The notes under the pieces were generated by a model. It worked only from the letters and a program-made list of their open reading frames with translations. It did not search any database and was not told where the DNA came from. From Candidatus Onthovicinus excrementipullorum (GTDB lineage: Bacteria > Bacillota > Clostridia > Oscillospirales > Acutalibacteraceae), in assembly GCA_018712345.1 (NCBI GenBank), contig DVHG01000028.1, forward strand, positions 1 through 52,888: a stretch of DNA of 52,888 nucleotides. Reading direction: 5' to 3'. Made by a program: the position numbers and the translations under genes. Position 1 is the first letter of the stretch, and every line of letters starts with the position of its first letter. Below, in pieces: positions 27,341 through 35,163 of this stretch.

Positions 27341-27384
27341 ATGATTTCCGGAATCATCATATACCATTTTCTTTGCAAAGTCAA
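27341..27384 (-). promoter_or_regulatory. Promoter of the PHP gene with overlapping palindrome
   Basis: On the minus strand TTGACT (27379-27384) and TATGAT (27356-27361) are 17 bases apart. A palindrome with arms ATGATT (27341-27346) and AATCAT (27352-27357) overlaps the -10 box and the expected transcription start, a typical place for a repressor. The regulator is not identifiable. Confidence 0.6.
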
Positions 27385-27435
27385 AAATCAAATAAGAATT
27401 TAATCTAAATTTAATATTTATTCTTGAAATAATTA

Positions 27436-27444
27436 TGGTATAAT
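27436..27444 (+). promoter_or_regulatory. Extended -10 promoter of the sugar transporter operon
   Basis: TGGTATAAT (27436-27444) is an extended -10 box preceded by an AT-rich tract; no good -35 box lies 17 bases upstream. The same ATTRTGGTATAATA element occurs before lacZ and twice before polA in this window. Confidence 0.65.
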
Positions 27445-27472
27445 ATACAAAAACAAGAGAGGAATGAGGAAA

Positions 27473-28786
27473 ATGAAACGAGACACATCAGATGCCCCTG
27501 CGCAGGTAAAACGGACAGCCCCCTTCCGCTATGGGATCGGAATGTTCGGAACCTCCATCCCTATCAATATGTTTAAATCCTTTGCGGCCATTTTTTACGT
27601 GGATATGCTGGGGCTGGAGATGACGAAGTATTCGCTCGTCCTGCTGATTTACACTTTCGTCGACGCGATTGACAACCCGGTATACGGCTTCCTGTCCGAC
27701 CGGACACGCACGCGCTGGGGGCGGCGGAGACCGTGGCTGGTCATCGGCGTCCCATTGCTGATTCTTTGCTTTATTCTGTTTTACAATGTCCCGGCCGGCA
27801 TCACCAATAATGATACGGCGCTCTTCATCTATTTTCTGCTGATGTATATCCTGACCGGTACACTGGACTCCCTGATGAATGCCAACTACGGCGCTCTGTT
27901 CCCGGAGCTGTTCCAGAGCGATGTGGAGCGCGCCAAGACGAATGCGATCCGTCAGGCGTTCCAGTTGGTCGCCATGGTCATCAGCATCGCGCTCACCCCC
28001 ATGATCACGGAGGCGATCGGCTACAGCCTGACTTCCATTATCTATGGTGTGATCGCGTTGATTGTCATCATGTACTGCACCTTTGGCTGCCATGAAAATC
28101 CGGCGCTCTGGTCTACGGAAAAGCCAAAGATTTTCTCGAGTATCCGGGATCTGCTGGTCAATCCCAAATTTTGGATCTATGGTCTGACTGGGGCCTTTTA
28201 CTCCGCGGCGTTTGCCCTGATCTCGCAGGCCGTTCCGTTCTATGTCAAATATACCCTCAAGCTTGACAGCGGCATGACGACCGTTCTGCTGGCCGCAGTT
28301 TTCGCGGTGGCGCTGATCGGCGTGGTGATCTGGAGCAAAATTATCAAGCGTGTCCCCATTATCAAGGCATGGCGTATCTCCTTTATTGTGATGGGCGTTG
28401 GAATTATCCCGCTCTATTTCGCGGGCAATCTGGCCGTTGCGATCTGTATTGCCGGCGTGGTCGGCTTCGGCGTGGCCGGGTGCCTCACCACGATGGACTG
28501 CATTGGAGCCAAGATTATGGATGATGACTACCAACGTCACGGGGTCAAGCGTGAGGGGACGATCTCCAGCCTGACCGGCGTGATGAACCGGCTCAACGGC
28601 TTGTACACTTCGCTGGCGTTCTATGTGGTGTCCACTGCCTTCGGGTTTGAAAACGGTGATAACCCCGGCCCGACGCCCGACATCGCGTCCAAAGTTCTGC
28701 TGATCGTGTTCCCGGCAGCGGCCGTTTTGATTGCGGCGGTGATTGCGCAGTTCCTGCACTTTGAGGATGAGAAAAAGCATGAGTAA
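27473..28786 (+). CDS. GPH-family sugar:cation symporter (MFS)
   Basis: The 437-residue protein has about twelve membrane segments and the GPH (glycoside-pentoside-hexuronide) hallmarks: the loop DNPVYGFLSDRTRTRWGRRRPW after the second membrane segment (quoted only partly: SDRTRTRWGRRRPW), the central domain linker, and a final basic/acidic tail. Family members such as MelB and XylP import sugars or uronides with Na+ or H+. The substrate is not readable. Two ATGs (27464, 27473) are possible; GAGAGGA favours 27473. It overlaps the deacetylase gene by eight bases, so uptake and deacetylation are probably coupled. Confidence 0.88.
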   Translation: MKRDTSDAPAQVKRTAPFRYGIGMFGTSIPINMFKSFAAIFYVDMLGLEMTKYSLVLLIYTFVDAIDNPVYGFLSDRTRTRWGRRRPWLVIGVPLLILCFILFYNVPAGITNNDTALFIYFLLMYILTGTLDSLMNANYGALFPELFQSDVERAKTNAIRQAFQLVAMVISIALTPMITEAIGYSLTSIIYGVIALIVIMYCTFGCHENPALWSTEKPKIFSSIRDLLVNPKFWIYGLTGAFYSAAFALISQAVPFYVKYTLKLDSGMTTVLLAAVFAVALIGVVIWSKIIKRVPIIKAWRISFIVMGVGIIPLYFAGNLAVAICIAGVVGFGVAGCLTTMDCIGAKIMDDDYQRHGVKREGTISSLTGVMNRLNGLYTSLAFYVVSTAFGFENGDNPGPTPDIASKVLLIVFPAAAVLIAAVIAQFLHFEDEKKHE

Positions 28787-29633
28787 ATACATCATCGTCA
28801 ATGCGGATGATTTTGGATACAACGCGGAGCAGACGCGCGCCATCCGTGAGCTGTACCGGGACGGGCGGATCACCTCCACTTCCCTGATGGCTGTTGCGCC
28901 CGGAGCAGAGGATGCCGCCCGGATTGCGCGGGAGGAAAAAATTCCCGTCGGTGTGCACCTCACCATCAACTCGGACAGCGAGGCACAGCGCTGGCAGAGC
29001 CGGACAAGGGGACGCTCCCTCTCGGATGACCGCGGGCTGCGTTGTTCCCAGATACAGGTGGCACTCCACGCCCGGCGGCGGGAGGTCGCTGTGGAATTGG
29101 AGGCACAGTATGCGTTCCTGATTGGGAACGGATGCTGCGTCGACCACGCAGATAATCATTGCGGTACACTCTATGGGATCAACGGGCGGCGCTTTTATTG
29201 GGAGGCATACCGCTTCTGCGCGCGCCATGACCTGCCATACCGGTTCCCCAAAAGCCCGGCCTTCATCGAGCGGCAGCTCAGGGGGCGGGTACCGGGGTTG
29301 GTCTACCGCCTGCACCGCCATATCGTATCGGTTGGGGAGCAGCTCGGGGTTCGGCAGCTGGATGACCTTGTCTCCAATCCCCAGTCCGTGGAATCGATCG
29401 GGGATTACGAGCACCTCCGCCGCTGGTATCTGGACGCCGTAGACCAGTGCGCTGATGGCGTGACGGAGTTTTTCCTGCACCCGGCGTATCCCATCGAGGG
29501 GGATCCCGGCTGGCAGAAGCGCGTATGGGAGTTTCAGCTGCTGCGCAGCGGCGACCTGTTACAACGCGCGCAGGAGAGGGGAATCCGTGTGATCTCCTGG
29601 GGTGAATTTCGGGAGATGTCAAGCATTTATTGA
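28779..29633 (+). CDS. ChbG/YdjC-family carbohydrate deacetylase
   Basis: The 284-residue protein matches the YdjC/ChbG/HpnK group. It has the NADDFG metal motif near residue 8, GVHLTIN near 60 and a DHADNHCG segment near 128 that replaces the more usual D-x-H-x-H, then HPAYP near 230 in the region of the last metal ligand. Family members remove acetyl groups from N-acetylated sugars such as diacetylchitobiose. The start at 28779 overlaps the transporter stop, and the DinB-fold gene begins 15 bases after its end. Substrate inference: an N-acetyl sugar brought in by the transporter. Confidence 0.82.
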   Translation: MSKYIIVNADDFGYNAEQTRAIRELYRDGRITSTSLMAVAPGAEDAARIAREEKIPVGVHLTINSDSEAQRWQSRTRGRSLSDDRGLRCSQIQVALHARRREVAVELEAQYAFLIGNGCCVDHADNHCGTLYGINGRRFYWEAYRFCARHDLPYRFPKSPAFIERQLRGRVPGLVYRLHRHIVSVGEQLGVRQLDDLVSNPQSVESIGDYEHLRRWYLDAVDQCADGVTEFFLHPAYPIEGDPGWQKRVWEFQLLRSGDLLQRAQERGIRVISWGEFREMSSIY

Positions 29634-29647
29634 ACGGGAGGATTGTA

Positions 29648-30151
29648 ATGGACAATGAATTGGTCGCGTCTATCCGGAAATTGACGGAGATCATGTTTGT
29701 CAATGCGGATATCATGCTTCAGACCTGTGATCTGGATTATATCCTCTGCGATATGCCCATTTGGAAGCACGTCTATCACATGCTCCATTCGTGTGACCAG
29801 TGGTTCATCAACCCAAACGAATATACGGAGCCGGAATTTCATGTGCCGGGACTGAACTCCCTGGACATCCCGAGCCAGCGGGCACTCTCAAGAGAGCAGC
29901 TTGCCGCCTATTTGGAATCTGTAAGAAGTAAAATTATGGCCTATGTCGATTCTCTTACCGATGAGCGGCTGTACGAGGTGCCAAATGGATGCAAATTAAA
30001 CAGACTGGGGATGATCCTGTCACAGTACCGCCATTTTTACGCGCATCTGGGCAATATCAATGCGACGACAATTATTCGAACTAACAAATGGCCCAGAGTG
30101 GTCAATGCTGAGGGTAAATGCGGCAAATCAACAGAAGGTCTTTGGGAATAA
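29648..30151 (+). CDS. DinB-fold protein
   Basis: The 167-residue protein has the pattern of the DinB/YfiT-like four-helix bundle: an early His in YHMLHSCDQWF (about residues 38-48) and a late pair in YRHFYAHLGNI (about 126-136), matching the usual three-His metal site. DinB-fold proteins include thiol-dependent transferases and many of unknown role. It is the last gene of the transporter-deacetylase unit and has a strong GGGAGG. Function is not inferable beyond the fold. Confidence 0.75.
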   Translation: MDNELVASIRKLTEIMFVNADIMLQTCDLDYILCDMPIWKHVYHMLHSCDQWFINPNEYTEPEFHVPGLNSLDIPSQRALSREQLAAYLESVRSKIMAYVDSLTDERLYEVPNGCKLNRLGMILSQYRHFYAHLGNINATTIIRTNKWPRVVNAEGKCGKSTEGLWE

Positions 30152-30190
30152 CAAACAGACGGGGAACACCACAGTTCCCCGTCCTCTTTG
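30150..30190. terminator. Bidirectional terminator between the DinB-fold gene and dusB
   Basis: A perfect 10-base stem (30158-30167 with 30174-30183) with a 6-base loop is flanked by A-rich and T-rich ends that can extend the pairing. It lies between two convergent genes whose stops are 40 bases apart and should serve both. Confidence 0.85.
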
Positions 30191-30191
30191 T

Positions 30192-31163
30192 TTATGTCTG
30201 TTCAGCGCCTACCGCCGCGCGGAATGCCAGCTCCCGGAGCTGTTCCAAGCTGGTCAGCTCGCCGATCTCCCGCCGCATGGCGGCCGCACCGCGGATGCCC
30301 TTCATGTACCAGGCTGCGTGCTTGCGCGCTTCGCGCATACCTACGCGGTCGCCCTTGTAGGCGCACAGCTTTTCCACGTGGCCGAGCATGATCCGCATCC
30401 GCTCGCTCACAGGCGGGTCCGGAATCACGCGCTGATGGCCCAACCATGCGTTGATCTGAGCAAACAGCCACGGCCGCCCCAGCGCGCCGCGCCCGACCAT
30501 GACCAGATCACAGCCCGTCTGTTCATACATGTCGGCGGCATCCCTAGGGGTGAAAATATCTCCGTTGCCGATCACCGGGATGCGCACAGCCTCCTTGACC
30601 TGCCGGATGATGTCAATATTCACCGGCGGGGCATACATTTGCTCCCGCGTGCGCCCGTGCACGGCAATGGCGGAGGCGCCCGCGTCCTCACAGGTTTTGG
30701 CCACCTCCACGGCGTTCAGGGTATCCAGATTCCACCCGGCGCGGATCTTGACCGTCACGGGGACATTTACCGCCCGCACCACGGCGCGCACTACCTCACC
30801 TGCAAGAGCAGGCGTTTTCATCAGAGCGCTGCCGCAGCCGGTCTTTGCGACCTTGGGCGCGGGGCAACCCATATTGATATCAATGATGGGCGGGTCGAAC
30901 TTCATGGCCTTTTCTGCGGCGCGGGCCATGGTATCCGGCTCACAGCCAAAGAGCTGTACGGCGCACAGGTAGTGCTCGTCTTTTACATCCAGCAGCTGCT
31001 CGGACTTCCGGTCGCTCATGACAAGGCCCTTGGCGCTTGCCATCTCCCCAACCGTGTAGCAGGCCCCGTGTGCGGCACAGACCTCCCGCATGGCGCGGTC
31101 CGCCACGCCTGCCATCGGCGCGAGCGCGGCGTAGCCCTCAATCGTGATATTACCAATCTTCAA
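30192..31163 (-). CDS. dusB: tRNA-dihydrouridine synthase, DusB type
   Basis: Dus enzymes are flavoproteins that reduce uridine to dihydrouridine in tRNA. The 323-residue protein begins MKIGNITIEG, then LAPMAGVADRAMR, and has the catalytic Cys in NMGCPAPKVAKTGCGSALM (about residues 100-118), the FMN-site HGRTREQMY and the GNGDIF motif. The start is a TTG at 31163 with AGAGGA ten bases upstream; the frame continues upstream, but without family similarity. It stands alone on the minus strand. Confidence 0.93.
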   Translation of the reverse strand: MKIGNITIEGYAALAPMAGVADRAMREVCAAHGACYTVGEMASAKGLVMSDRKSEQLLDVKDEHYLCAVQLFGCEPDTMARAAEKAMKFDPPIIDINMGCPAPKVAKTGCGSALMKTPALAGEVVRAVVRAVNVPVTVKIRAGWNLDTLNAVEVAKTCEDAGASAIAVHGRTREQMYAPPVNIDIIRQVKEAVRIPVIGNGDIFTPRDAADMYEQTGCDLVMVGRGALGRPWLFAQINAWLGHQRVIPDPPVSERMRIMLGHVEKLCAYKGDRVGMREARKHAAWYMKGIRGAAAMRREIGELTSLEQLRELAFRAAVGAEQT

Positions 31164-31265
31164 GAAAACACATCCTCTATTCCGTGTGAAAAGACACTGT
31201 AATGGGTCAGAACAATATTTTATCACATTTCTTTTCGGATTTCACTATGGAGTCGAACGGAATTA

Positions 31266-31274
31266 TGGTATAAT
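31266..31274 (+). promoter_or_regulatory. Upstream extended -10 promoter before polA
   Basis: TGGTATAAT in the context GGAATTATGGTATAATA. The first structured hairpin (31282-31318) begins about seven bases after the -10 box, so it would form the 5' end of the transcript. Confidence 0.6.
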
Positions 31275-31281
31275 AACCTCA

Positions 31282-31318
31282 CGGAACACTGACAAAATCA
31301 AAGATTTTGAGTGTTCCG
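31282..31318 (+). other. Stem-loop at the 5' end of the upstream transcript
   Basis: The arms 31282-31299 and 31303-31318 form 16 base pairs with a two-base bulge and a tight loop. The 3' side is not followed by a T run, so it is not a standard terminator. A stabilising 5' hairpin or part of a small RNA are possible. Confidence 0.5.
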
Positions 31319-31334
31319 GAGAACATTGTATCAT

Positions 31335-31394
31335 CAATTCGGGGCTGACGCCACACGGCTGCGCCGCATGCTATGCTGGCGCACAGCCGAATTG
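31335..31394 (+). other. Long stem-loop overlapping the second promoter
   Basis: Outer arms CAATTCGG (31335-31342) and CCGAATTG (31387-31394) match perfectly, with further inner pairing of CTG/CAG and of TGCGCC with GGCGCA around 31360-31383. The right arm abuts the second extended -10 box, so the element could act as DNA (operator) or RNA. Confidence 0.5.
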
Positions 31395-31404
31395 TGGTAT
31401 AATA
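31387..31404 (+). promoter_or_regulatory. Nearer extended -10 promoter before polA
   Basis: CCGAATTGTGGTATAATA is identical at 17 of 18 positions to the lacZ promoter element at 45223-45240. It probably drives polA and the downstream ywlE, rimI and tsaD genes. Confidence 0.6.
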
Positions 31405-31487
31405 TATTGCGGCATTTTGCAAACACATTCATGAAAATGCAGTTTGGACAGTCGCATTTCATGAGGCGGATAAAGCGGAAAACTGCT

Positions 31488-31552
31488 CAGGCTCAAGCCT
31501 TCCCCTTGAGGGGAATGTGGCCGGCATCGTCGGCCGGATGAGGTGGAAATGT
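31488..31552. repeat. REP-like intergenic repeat remnant
   Basis: Two small hairpins in tandem, TTCCCC/GGGGAA (31500-31515) and GGCCG/CGGCC (31519-31535), are followed by GGATGAGGTGGAAA. Similar two-hairpin units ending in GGATGAGG occur widely between genes in Faecalibacterium-type genomes, from memory. An imperfect inverted partner TTCCTCATCGGCC lies near 31588-31600. Confidence 0.5.
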
Positions 31553-31699
31553 GCATTGTGCTGTCCCTTTTAAAACCATTCCTTTTCCTCATCGGCCATA
31601 TCCGGTAACAGCTTCCCTGTAAAGAAGCCCTTTATGGAATCGTGTCAATGATCATGCTGTCAATCAACAGCGTAACTGAACTGAAATGGAGGAATTGTC

Positions 31700-34249
31700 T
31701 TGAAGCTCCTCGTGCTCGACGGCAACAGCATCGTCAACCGTGCGTTCTACGCCATCAAGGCCCTGACCACAAAGGACGGTCAGTTTACAAACGGCATCTA
31801 CGGATTTTTGAATATTCTCCTGCATCTGGAGCAGGAGTGCACTCCGGATGCGGTGGCGGTGGCCTTTGACCTGAAGGCGCCCACCTTCCGCCACCAAATG
31901 TATGCGGAATACAAGGCTGGCCGCAAGGGCATGCCGGACGAGCTCGCCTCCCAGCTCCCGATCCTGAAAGAGCTGCTGGATGCGCTGGGGTATACGGTCG
32001 TCTCCTGTGAGGGCTGGGAGGCCGATGATATCCTCGGCACACTCTCGGCAGCCTGCCGGGGAACGGAGCACCAGTGCTTCCTCGCCACAGGGGACCGGGA
32101 CAGTCTCCAGCTCATTGGCGGTAATACCGTAGTCCTTCTGGCGGCTACCCGCGGCGGTCAGGCGCAGACCGTGTACTGTGACGAGGCGCGGATTCTGGCG
32201 GATTACGGCGTCAAACCGGCGCAGCTGATCGAGGTCAAGGCCCTGCAGGGCGATGCCTCGGACAACATTCCGGGCGTCAAGGGTGTCGGGGAGAAGACGG
32301 CGCTGGAATTAATCCGCAAGTACGGCGATATCGACTATATCTACACCCATCTGGATGAGCTGGAGATCCGCGACAGTGTGCGCAAACGGCTCGCGGAGGG
32401 GAAGGACTCTGCATACATGAGCCGTACCCTCGGGACGATCCGCACGGACGCGCCTGTCTCCACCAATTTGGAGGATTACAGGAAACGCCGGCCGGATGGG
32501 GCCCGGGCCGGACGGATCCTCGCGTCACTTGAGATGTTTAAGATGATTGAGCGCTTCGGCCTTGATGTCTCCGGGATTCAGGAGTCTGAGCCGTCCGAGG
32601 TATTGGAGCAGCGGACTGTTCGCCTTGTGCGTGCAGATCGGGAGAAATTGGCCGCGGCGGGGCGTGTTTATCTGTACAATGCAGGGGAGCAGATATGGAT
32701 TTCCGCCGGGGACATGTTGTGCCGGGCGGACGATGCACTGGTCCGGGAACTGCTGGCCGATGCGGCCGTGGAAAAGGTCGTTTATGACACCAAGCACGCC
32801 TGCGCGATGATGCTGATCTCCGGTCAGGAGGCGCAGAATGTTGTGTTCGATCTCTCGCTGGCCGGTTATGTGCTCAACCCGTCTGCCTCCGACTACTCCG
32901 TGGAACGGTTGGCGGCCGAGTATGGCGTTCCCCGTCCCGCACTGGAGGGGGACGGGGAGGCCGACGCTGCGGCGCTCTGCTTTCAGGATGTGTGCGTGAC
33001 GGCGGAGCAGCTGCTCGAGAAAAACGACCAGCGCGCCCTGCTCGATCAGATTGAGCTGCCGTTGGCGCGCGTGCTCGCGGAGATGGAGCACGACGGCTTT
33101 GAGGTGGATGCGGATGGTATTCGCACCTTTGGAGAGGATCTGGACCGGGAGATCGAGCGGCTGCGGTCCGATATTTTTGAAAAGGTCGGGTTTGAATTTA
33201 ATCTCAACTCACCCAAGCAGCTCGGGGAGGCTCTCTTTGACAAGCTTGGCCTGCCCGCACGTAAGAAGACCAAGAGCGGCTACTCCACCAGTGCGGAAGT
33301 GCTCGAGGGGCTGGCGCTCGATTATCCGGTGGTGGAGGAGATTCTTGATTACCGCACGCTCTCCAAGCTCAAGTCTACCTACTGCGACGGACTGCTCAAG
33401 GTCATCGCGCCGGATGGGCGGATCCACTCCTCCCTGAATCAGACGGAGACGCGCACCGGGCGCATCTCCTCCTCCGAGCCGAATTTACAGAATATCCCCG
33501 TCCGCAAGCCGATCGGGCGTGAGATGCGCAGATTTTTCCGGGCGAAAGAGGGCTGCGTGCTCGTGGACGCCGACTACTCTCAGATTGAGCTGCGCGTCCT
33601 GGCCCATATGGCGGACGATCAGAATATGATTGATGCGTTCAACAGCGGGACGGATATCCACACCGTGACCGCCTCGCAGGTGTTCAATATGCCCGTGCAG
33701 ATGGTCACGCCGCTCATGCGCTCCAACGCCAAGGCCGTCAACTTTGGTATTGTGTATGGGATCGGCGCGTTCTCACTGGCAAAGGATATCGGCGTCACCC
33801 GCAAGGAGGCTGCAGCCTATATCGACAGTTATCTGAGTCACTACTCCGGCGTGCGGAATTATATGGAGCAGGTTGTCGCCCAGGCAAAAGAGGATGGCTA
33901 TGTGACCACCCTGTTCGGGCGCAGGCGTTATCTGCCGGAGCTCAAGGCGTCCCACGCTGCTACACGTGCGTTTGGGGAACGTGTTGCGCGCAATATGCCC
34001 ATTCAGGGTACGGCGGCTGATATCATTAAGATCGCCATGATCCGCGTGCGCGACCGGCTGAAGCGGGAAAAACTGCGTTCCCGCCTGATTCTTCAGGTGC
34101 ACGATGAGCTGATTGTAGAGGCGCCGGAGGACGAGCGCGAGCAGGCGGAGCAGATCGTCCGGGAGGAGATGGAGAACGCCTGTACCATGAAGGTGAAGCT
34201 GGAGGCGGATGTCCACAGCGGGAAGACGTGGTATGATGCAAAGGAGTGA
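31700..34249 (+). CDS. polA: DNA polymerase I
   Basis: Pol I fills gaps and removes RNA primers during replication and repair. The 849-residue protein has the 5'-3' exonuclease domain (1-290, with AFDLKAPTFRH, GWEADD and GDASDNIPGVKGVG), a degenerate 3'-5' exonuclease domain (about 300-440) that lacks the acidic DxE motif and so should not proofread, and an intact polymerase domain: motif A DADYSQIELR near 622, motif B RSNAKAVNFGIVYG near 674 and motif C VHDELIVEAP near 802. The start is TTG 31700 with GGAGG eight bases upstream and the normal family N-terminus. Confidence 0.96.
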   Translation: MKLLVLDGNSIVNRAFYAIKALTTKDGQFTNGIYGFLNILLHLEQECTPDAVAVAFDLKAPTFRHQMYAEYKAGRKGMPDELASQLPILKELLDALGYTVVSCEGWEADDILGTLSAACRGTEHQCFLATGDRDSLQLIGGNTVVLLAATRGGQAQTVYCDEARILADYGVKPAQLIEVKALQGDASDNIPGVKGVGEKTALELIRKYGDIDYIYTHLDELEIRDSVRKRLAEGKDSAYMSRTLGTIRTDAPVSTNLEDYRKRRPDGARAGRILASLEMFKMIERFGLDVSGIQESEPSEVLEQRTVRLVRADREKLAAAGRVYLYNAGEQIWISAGDMLCRADDALVRELLADAAVEKVVYDTKHACAMMLISGQEAQNVVFDLSLAGYVLNPSASDYSVERLAAEYGVPRPALEGDGEADAAALCFQDVCVTAEQLLEKNDQRALLDQIELPLARVLAEMEHDGFEVDADGIRTFGEDLDREIERLRSDIFEKVGFEFNLNSPKQLGEALFDKLGLPARKKTKSGYSTSAEVLEGLALDYPVVEEILDYRTLSKLKSTYCDGLLKVIAPDGRIHSSLNQTETRTGRISSSEPNLQNIPVRKPIGREMRRFFRAKEGCVLVDADYSQIELRVLAHMADDQNMIDAFNSGTDIHTVTASQVFNMPVQMVTPLMRSNAKAVNFGIVYGIGAFSLAKDIGVTRKEAAAYIDSYLSHYSGVRNYMEQVVAQAKEDGYVTTLFGRRRYLPELKASHAATRAFGERVARNMPIQGTAADIIKIAMIRVRDRLKREKLRSRLILQVHDELIVEAPEDEREQAEQIVREEMENACTMKVKLEADVHSGKTWYDAKE

Positions 34250-34255
34250 ACAGGG

Positions 34256-34684
34256 ATGAAAACGATCCTGTTTGTCTGCACGGGGAATACGTGCCGCAGT
34301 CCGATGGCAGAGGGGATCTTCAATGAACTTGTACGACGTTGGCGGATCGGTGACATGCGCGGAATCAGTGCCGGGCTGGCCGCCTTCGCCGGAGACCCGC
34401 CCGCGGAGAACGCCGTGCGCGTGATGGTGGAGTGGAAGATCGATATCAGCGCCCACCGCTCCCGCCCACTGACGCCGCAGCTGCTGGAGAAGGCGGACGC
34501 CATTGTATGTATGACGCCGGAGCACTTGCAGGCCCTGCGCAGTGCTTTTCCGGAGGACAGGCTCTTTCTCCTCTCCCACGGTGTGCGTGATCCCTACGGC
34601 GGAGACCTGTGTACCTACCGCCGGTGCGCCGATCAGATTTTTGACGGCATGCAGGAGCTGATCCAATGGCTTCGTTCTGTATAA
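34256..34684 (+). CDS. ywlE: Low-molecular-weight protein arginine phosphatase (YwlE-like)
   Basis: The 142-residue protein has the LMW-PTP P-loop CTGNTCRS near the N-terminus and the general-acid motif DPYGG near residue 112. The Thr in CTGNTCRS (where tyrosine phosphatases have Ile) is the residue known to give B. subtilis YwlE selectivity for phosphoarginine. It would reverse the marks placed by McsB, which is encoded 5.4 kb downstream. It lies six bases after polA and overlaps rimI by 19 bases. Confidence 0.87.
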   Translation: MKTILFVCTGNTCRSPMAEGIFNELVRRWRIGDMRGISAGLAAFAGDPPAENAVRVMVEWKIDISAHRSRPLTPQLLEKADAIVCMTPEHLQALRSAFPEDRLFLLSHGVRDPYGGDLCTYRRCADQIFDGMQELIQWLRSV

Positions 34685-35163
34685 GGCGCGCGCTGCCGGG
34701 CGACGCGGAAGAGATCGAGCGGATTGAGCAGGCGTGTTTTTCCGCACCGTGGAGTCTGGAGTCGATCCGGGCGGGCTTTCAAAATGAGACGGATCTCTTT
34801 TATATCGCGGAGGCGGACGGCACCACCACCGGATATCTGGGCCTGAGCCGCGTGCTCGACGAGTGCTATCTTTACAATCTGGCCGTTCACCCGCGGTACA
34901 GGCGGCGGGGGATTGCGCGGCAGTTACTGGGCCGCGCGTGTGAGGAAATGTTTGCCTCCGGCGCATCATTTGTCTCTCTCGAGGTGCGCACTTCCAACGC
35001 GGCCGCGATTGCGCTCTATTCCGGGATGGGCTTCCGCCGCGCGGGCGAGCGGAAGAATTTTTACTCCTCTCCGCAGGAGGATGCCGTCATCATGACGCGT
35101 ACGCGGGAGGATAAGGAGGAATCAACCATTGAAAATTCTGGCGATCGAAAGCTCATGCGATGA
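34666..35163 (+). CDS. rimI: Ribosomal protein S18-alanine N-acetyltransferase RimI
   Basis: RimI is a GNAT-fold enzyme that acetylates the N-terminal Ala of S18. The 165-residue protein has YNLAVHPRYRRRGIARQLL (about residues 65-83) with the acetyl-CoA loop RRGIA, then VSLEVRTSNAAAIALYSGMGF, typical of the group. It starts inside ywlE with GGAG upstream and ends 35 bases inside tsaD. The rimI-tsaD pairing is widespread. The last 20 residues are charged and not conserved. Confidence 0.9.
   Translation: MASFCIRRALPGDAEEIERIEQACFSAPWSLESIRAGFQNETDLFYIAEADGTTTGYLGLSRVLDECYLYNLAVHPRYRRRGIARQLLGRACEEMFASGASFVSLEVRTSNAAAIALYSGMGFRRAGERKNFYSSPQEDAVIMTRTREDKEESTIENSGDRKLMR

Larger units (their letters stand above)
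31164..31699. other. 536-base intergenic region with two promoters and structured RNA potential
   Basis: No credible gene is present. The region holds the dusB promoter area on the minus strand, two plus-strand extended -10 boxes (31266-31274 and 31395-31403), two large stem-loops (31282-31318 and 31335-31394), and a REP-like repeat (31488-31552) with a partial inverted copy at about 31588-31600. The polA transcript would have a leader of about 290 bases from the nearer promoter. It could encode a small RNA or carry a mobile miniature element; neither is proven. Confidence 0.6.

Noticed and set aside
27488-28969. A 493-codon minus-strand frame opposite the GPH transporter
   Set aside because: It is rich in His, Arg, Gln and Asp in a pattern typical of antisense to membrane proteins and has no domain.
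31144-31541. Short frames in the polA upstream region
   Set aside because: They cross promoters and hairpins, lack ribosome sites and encode no recognisable protein.
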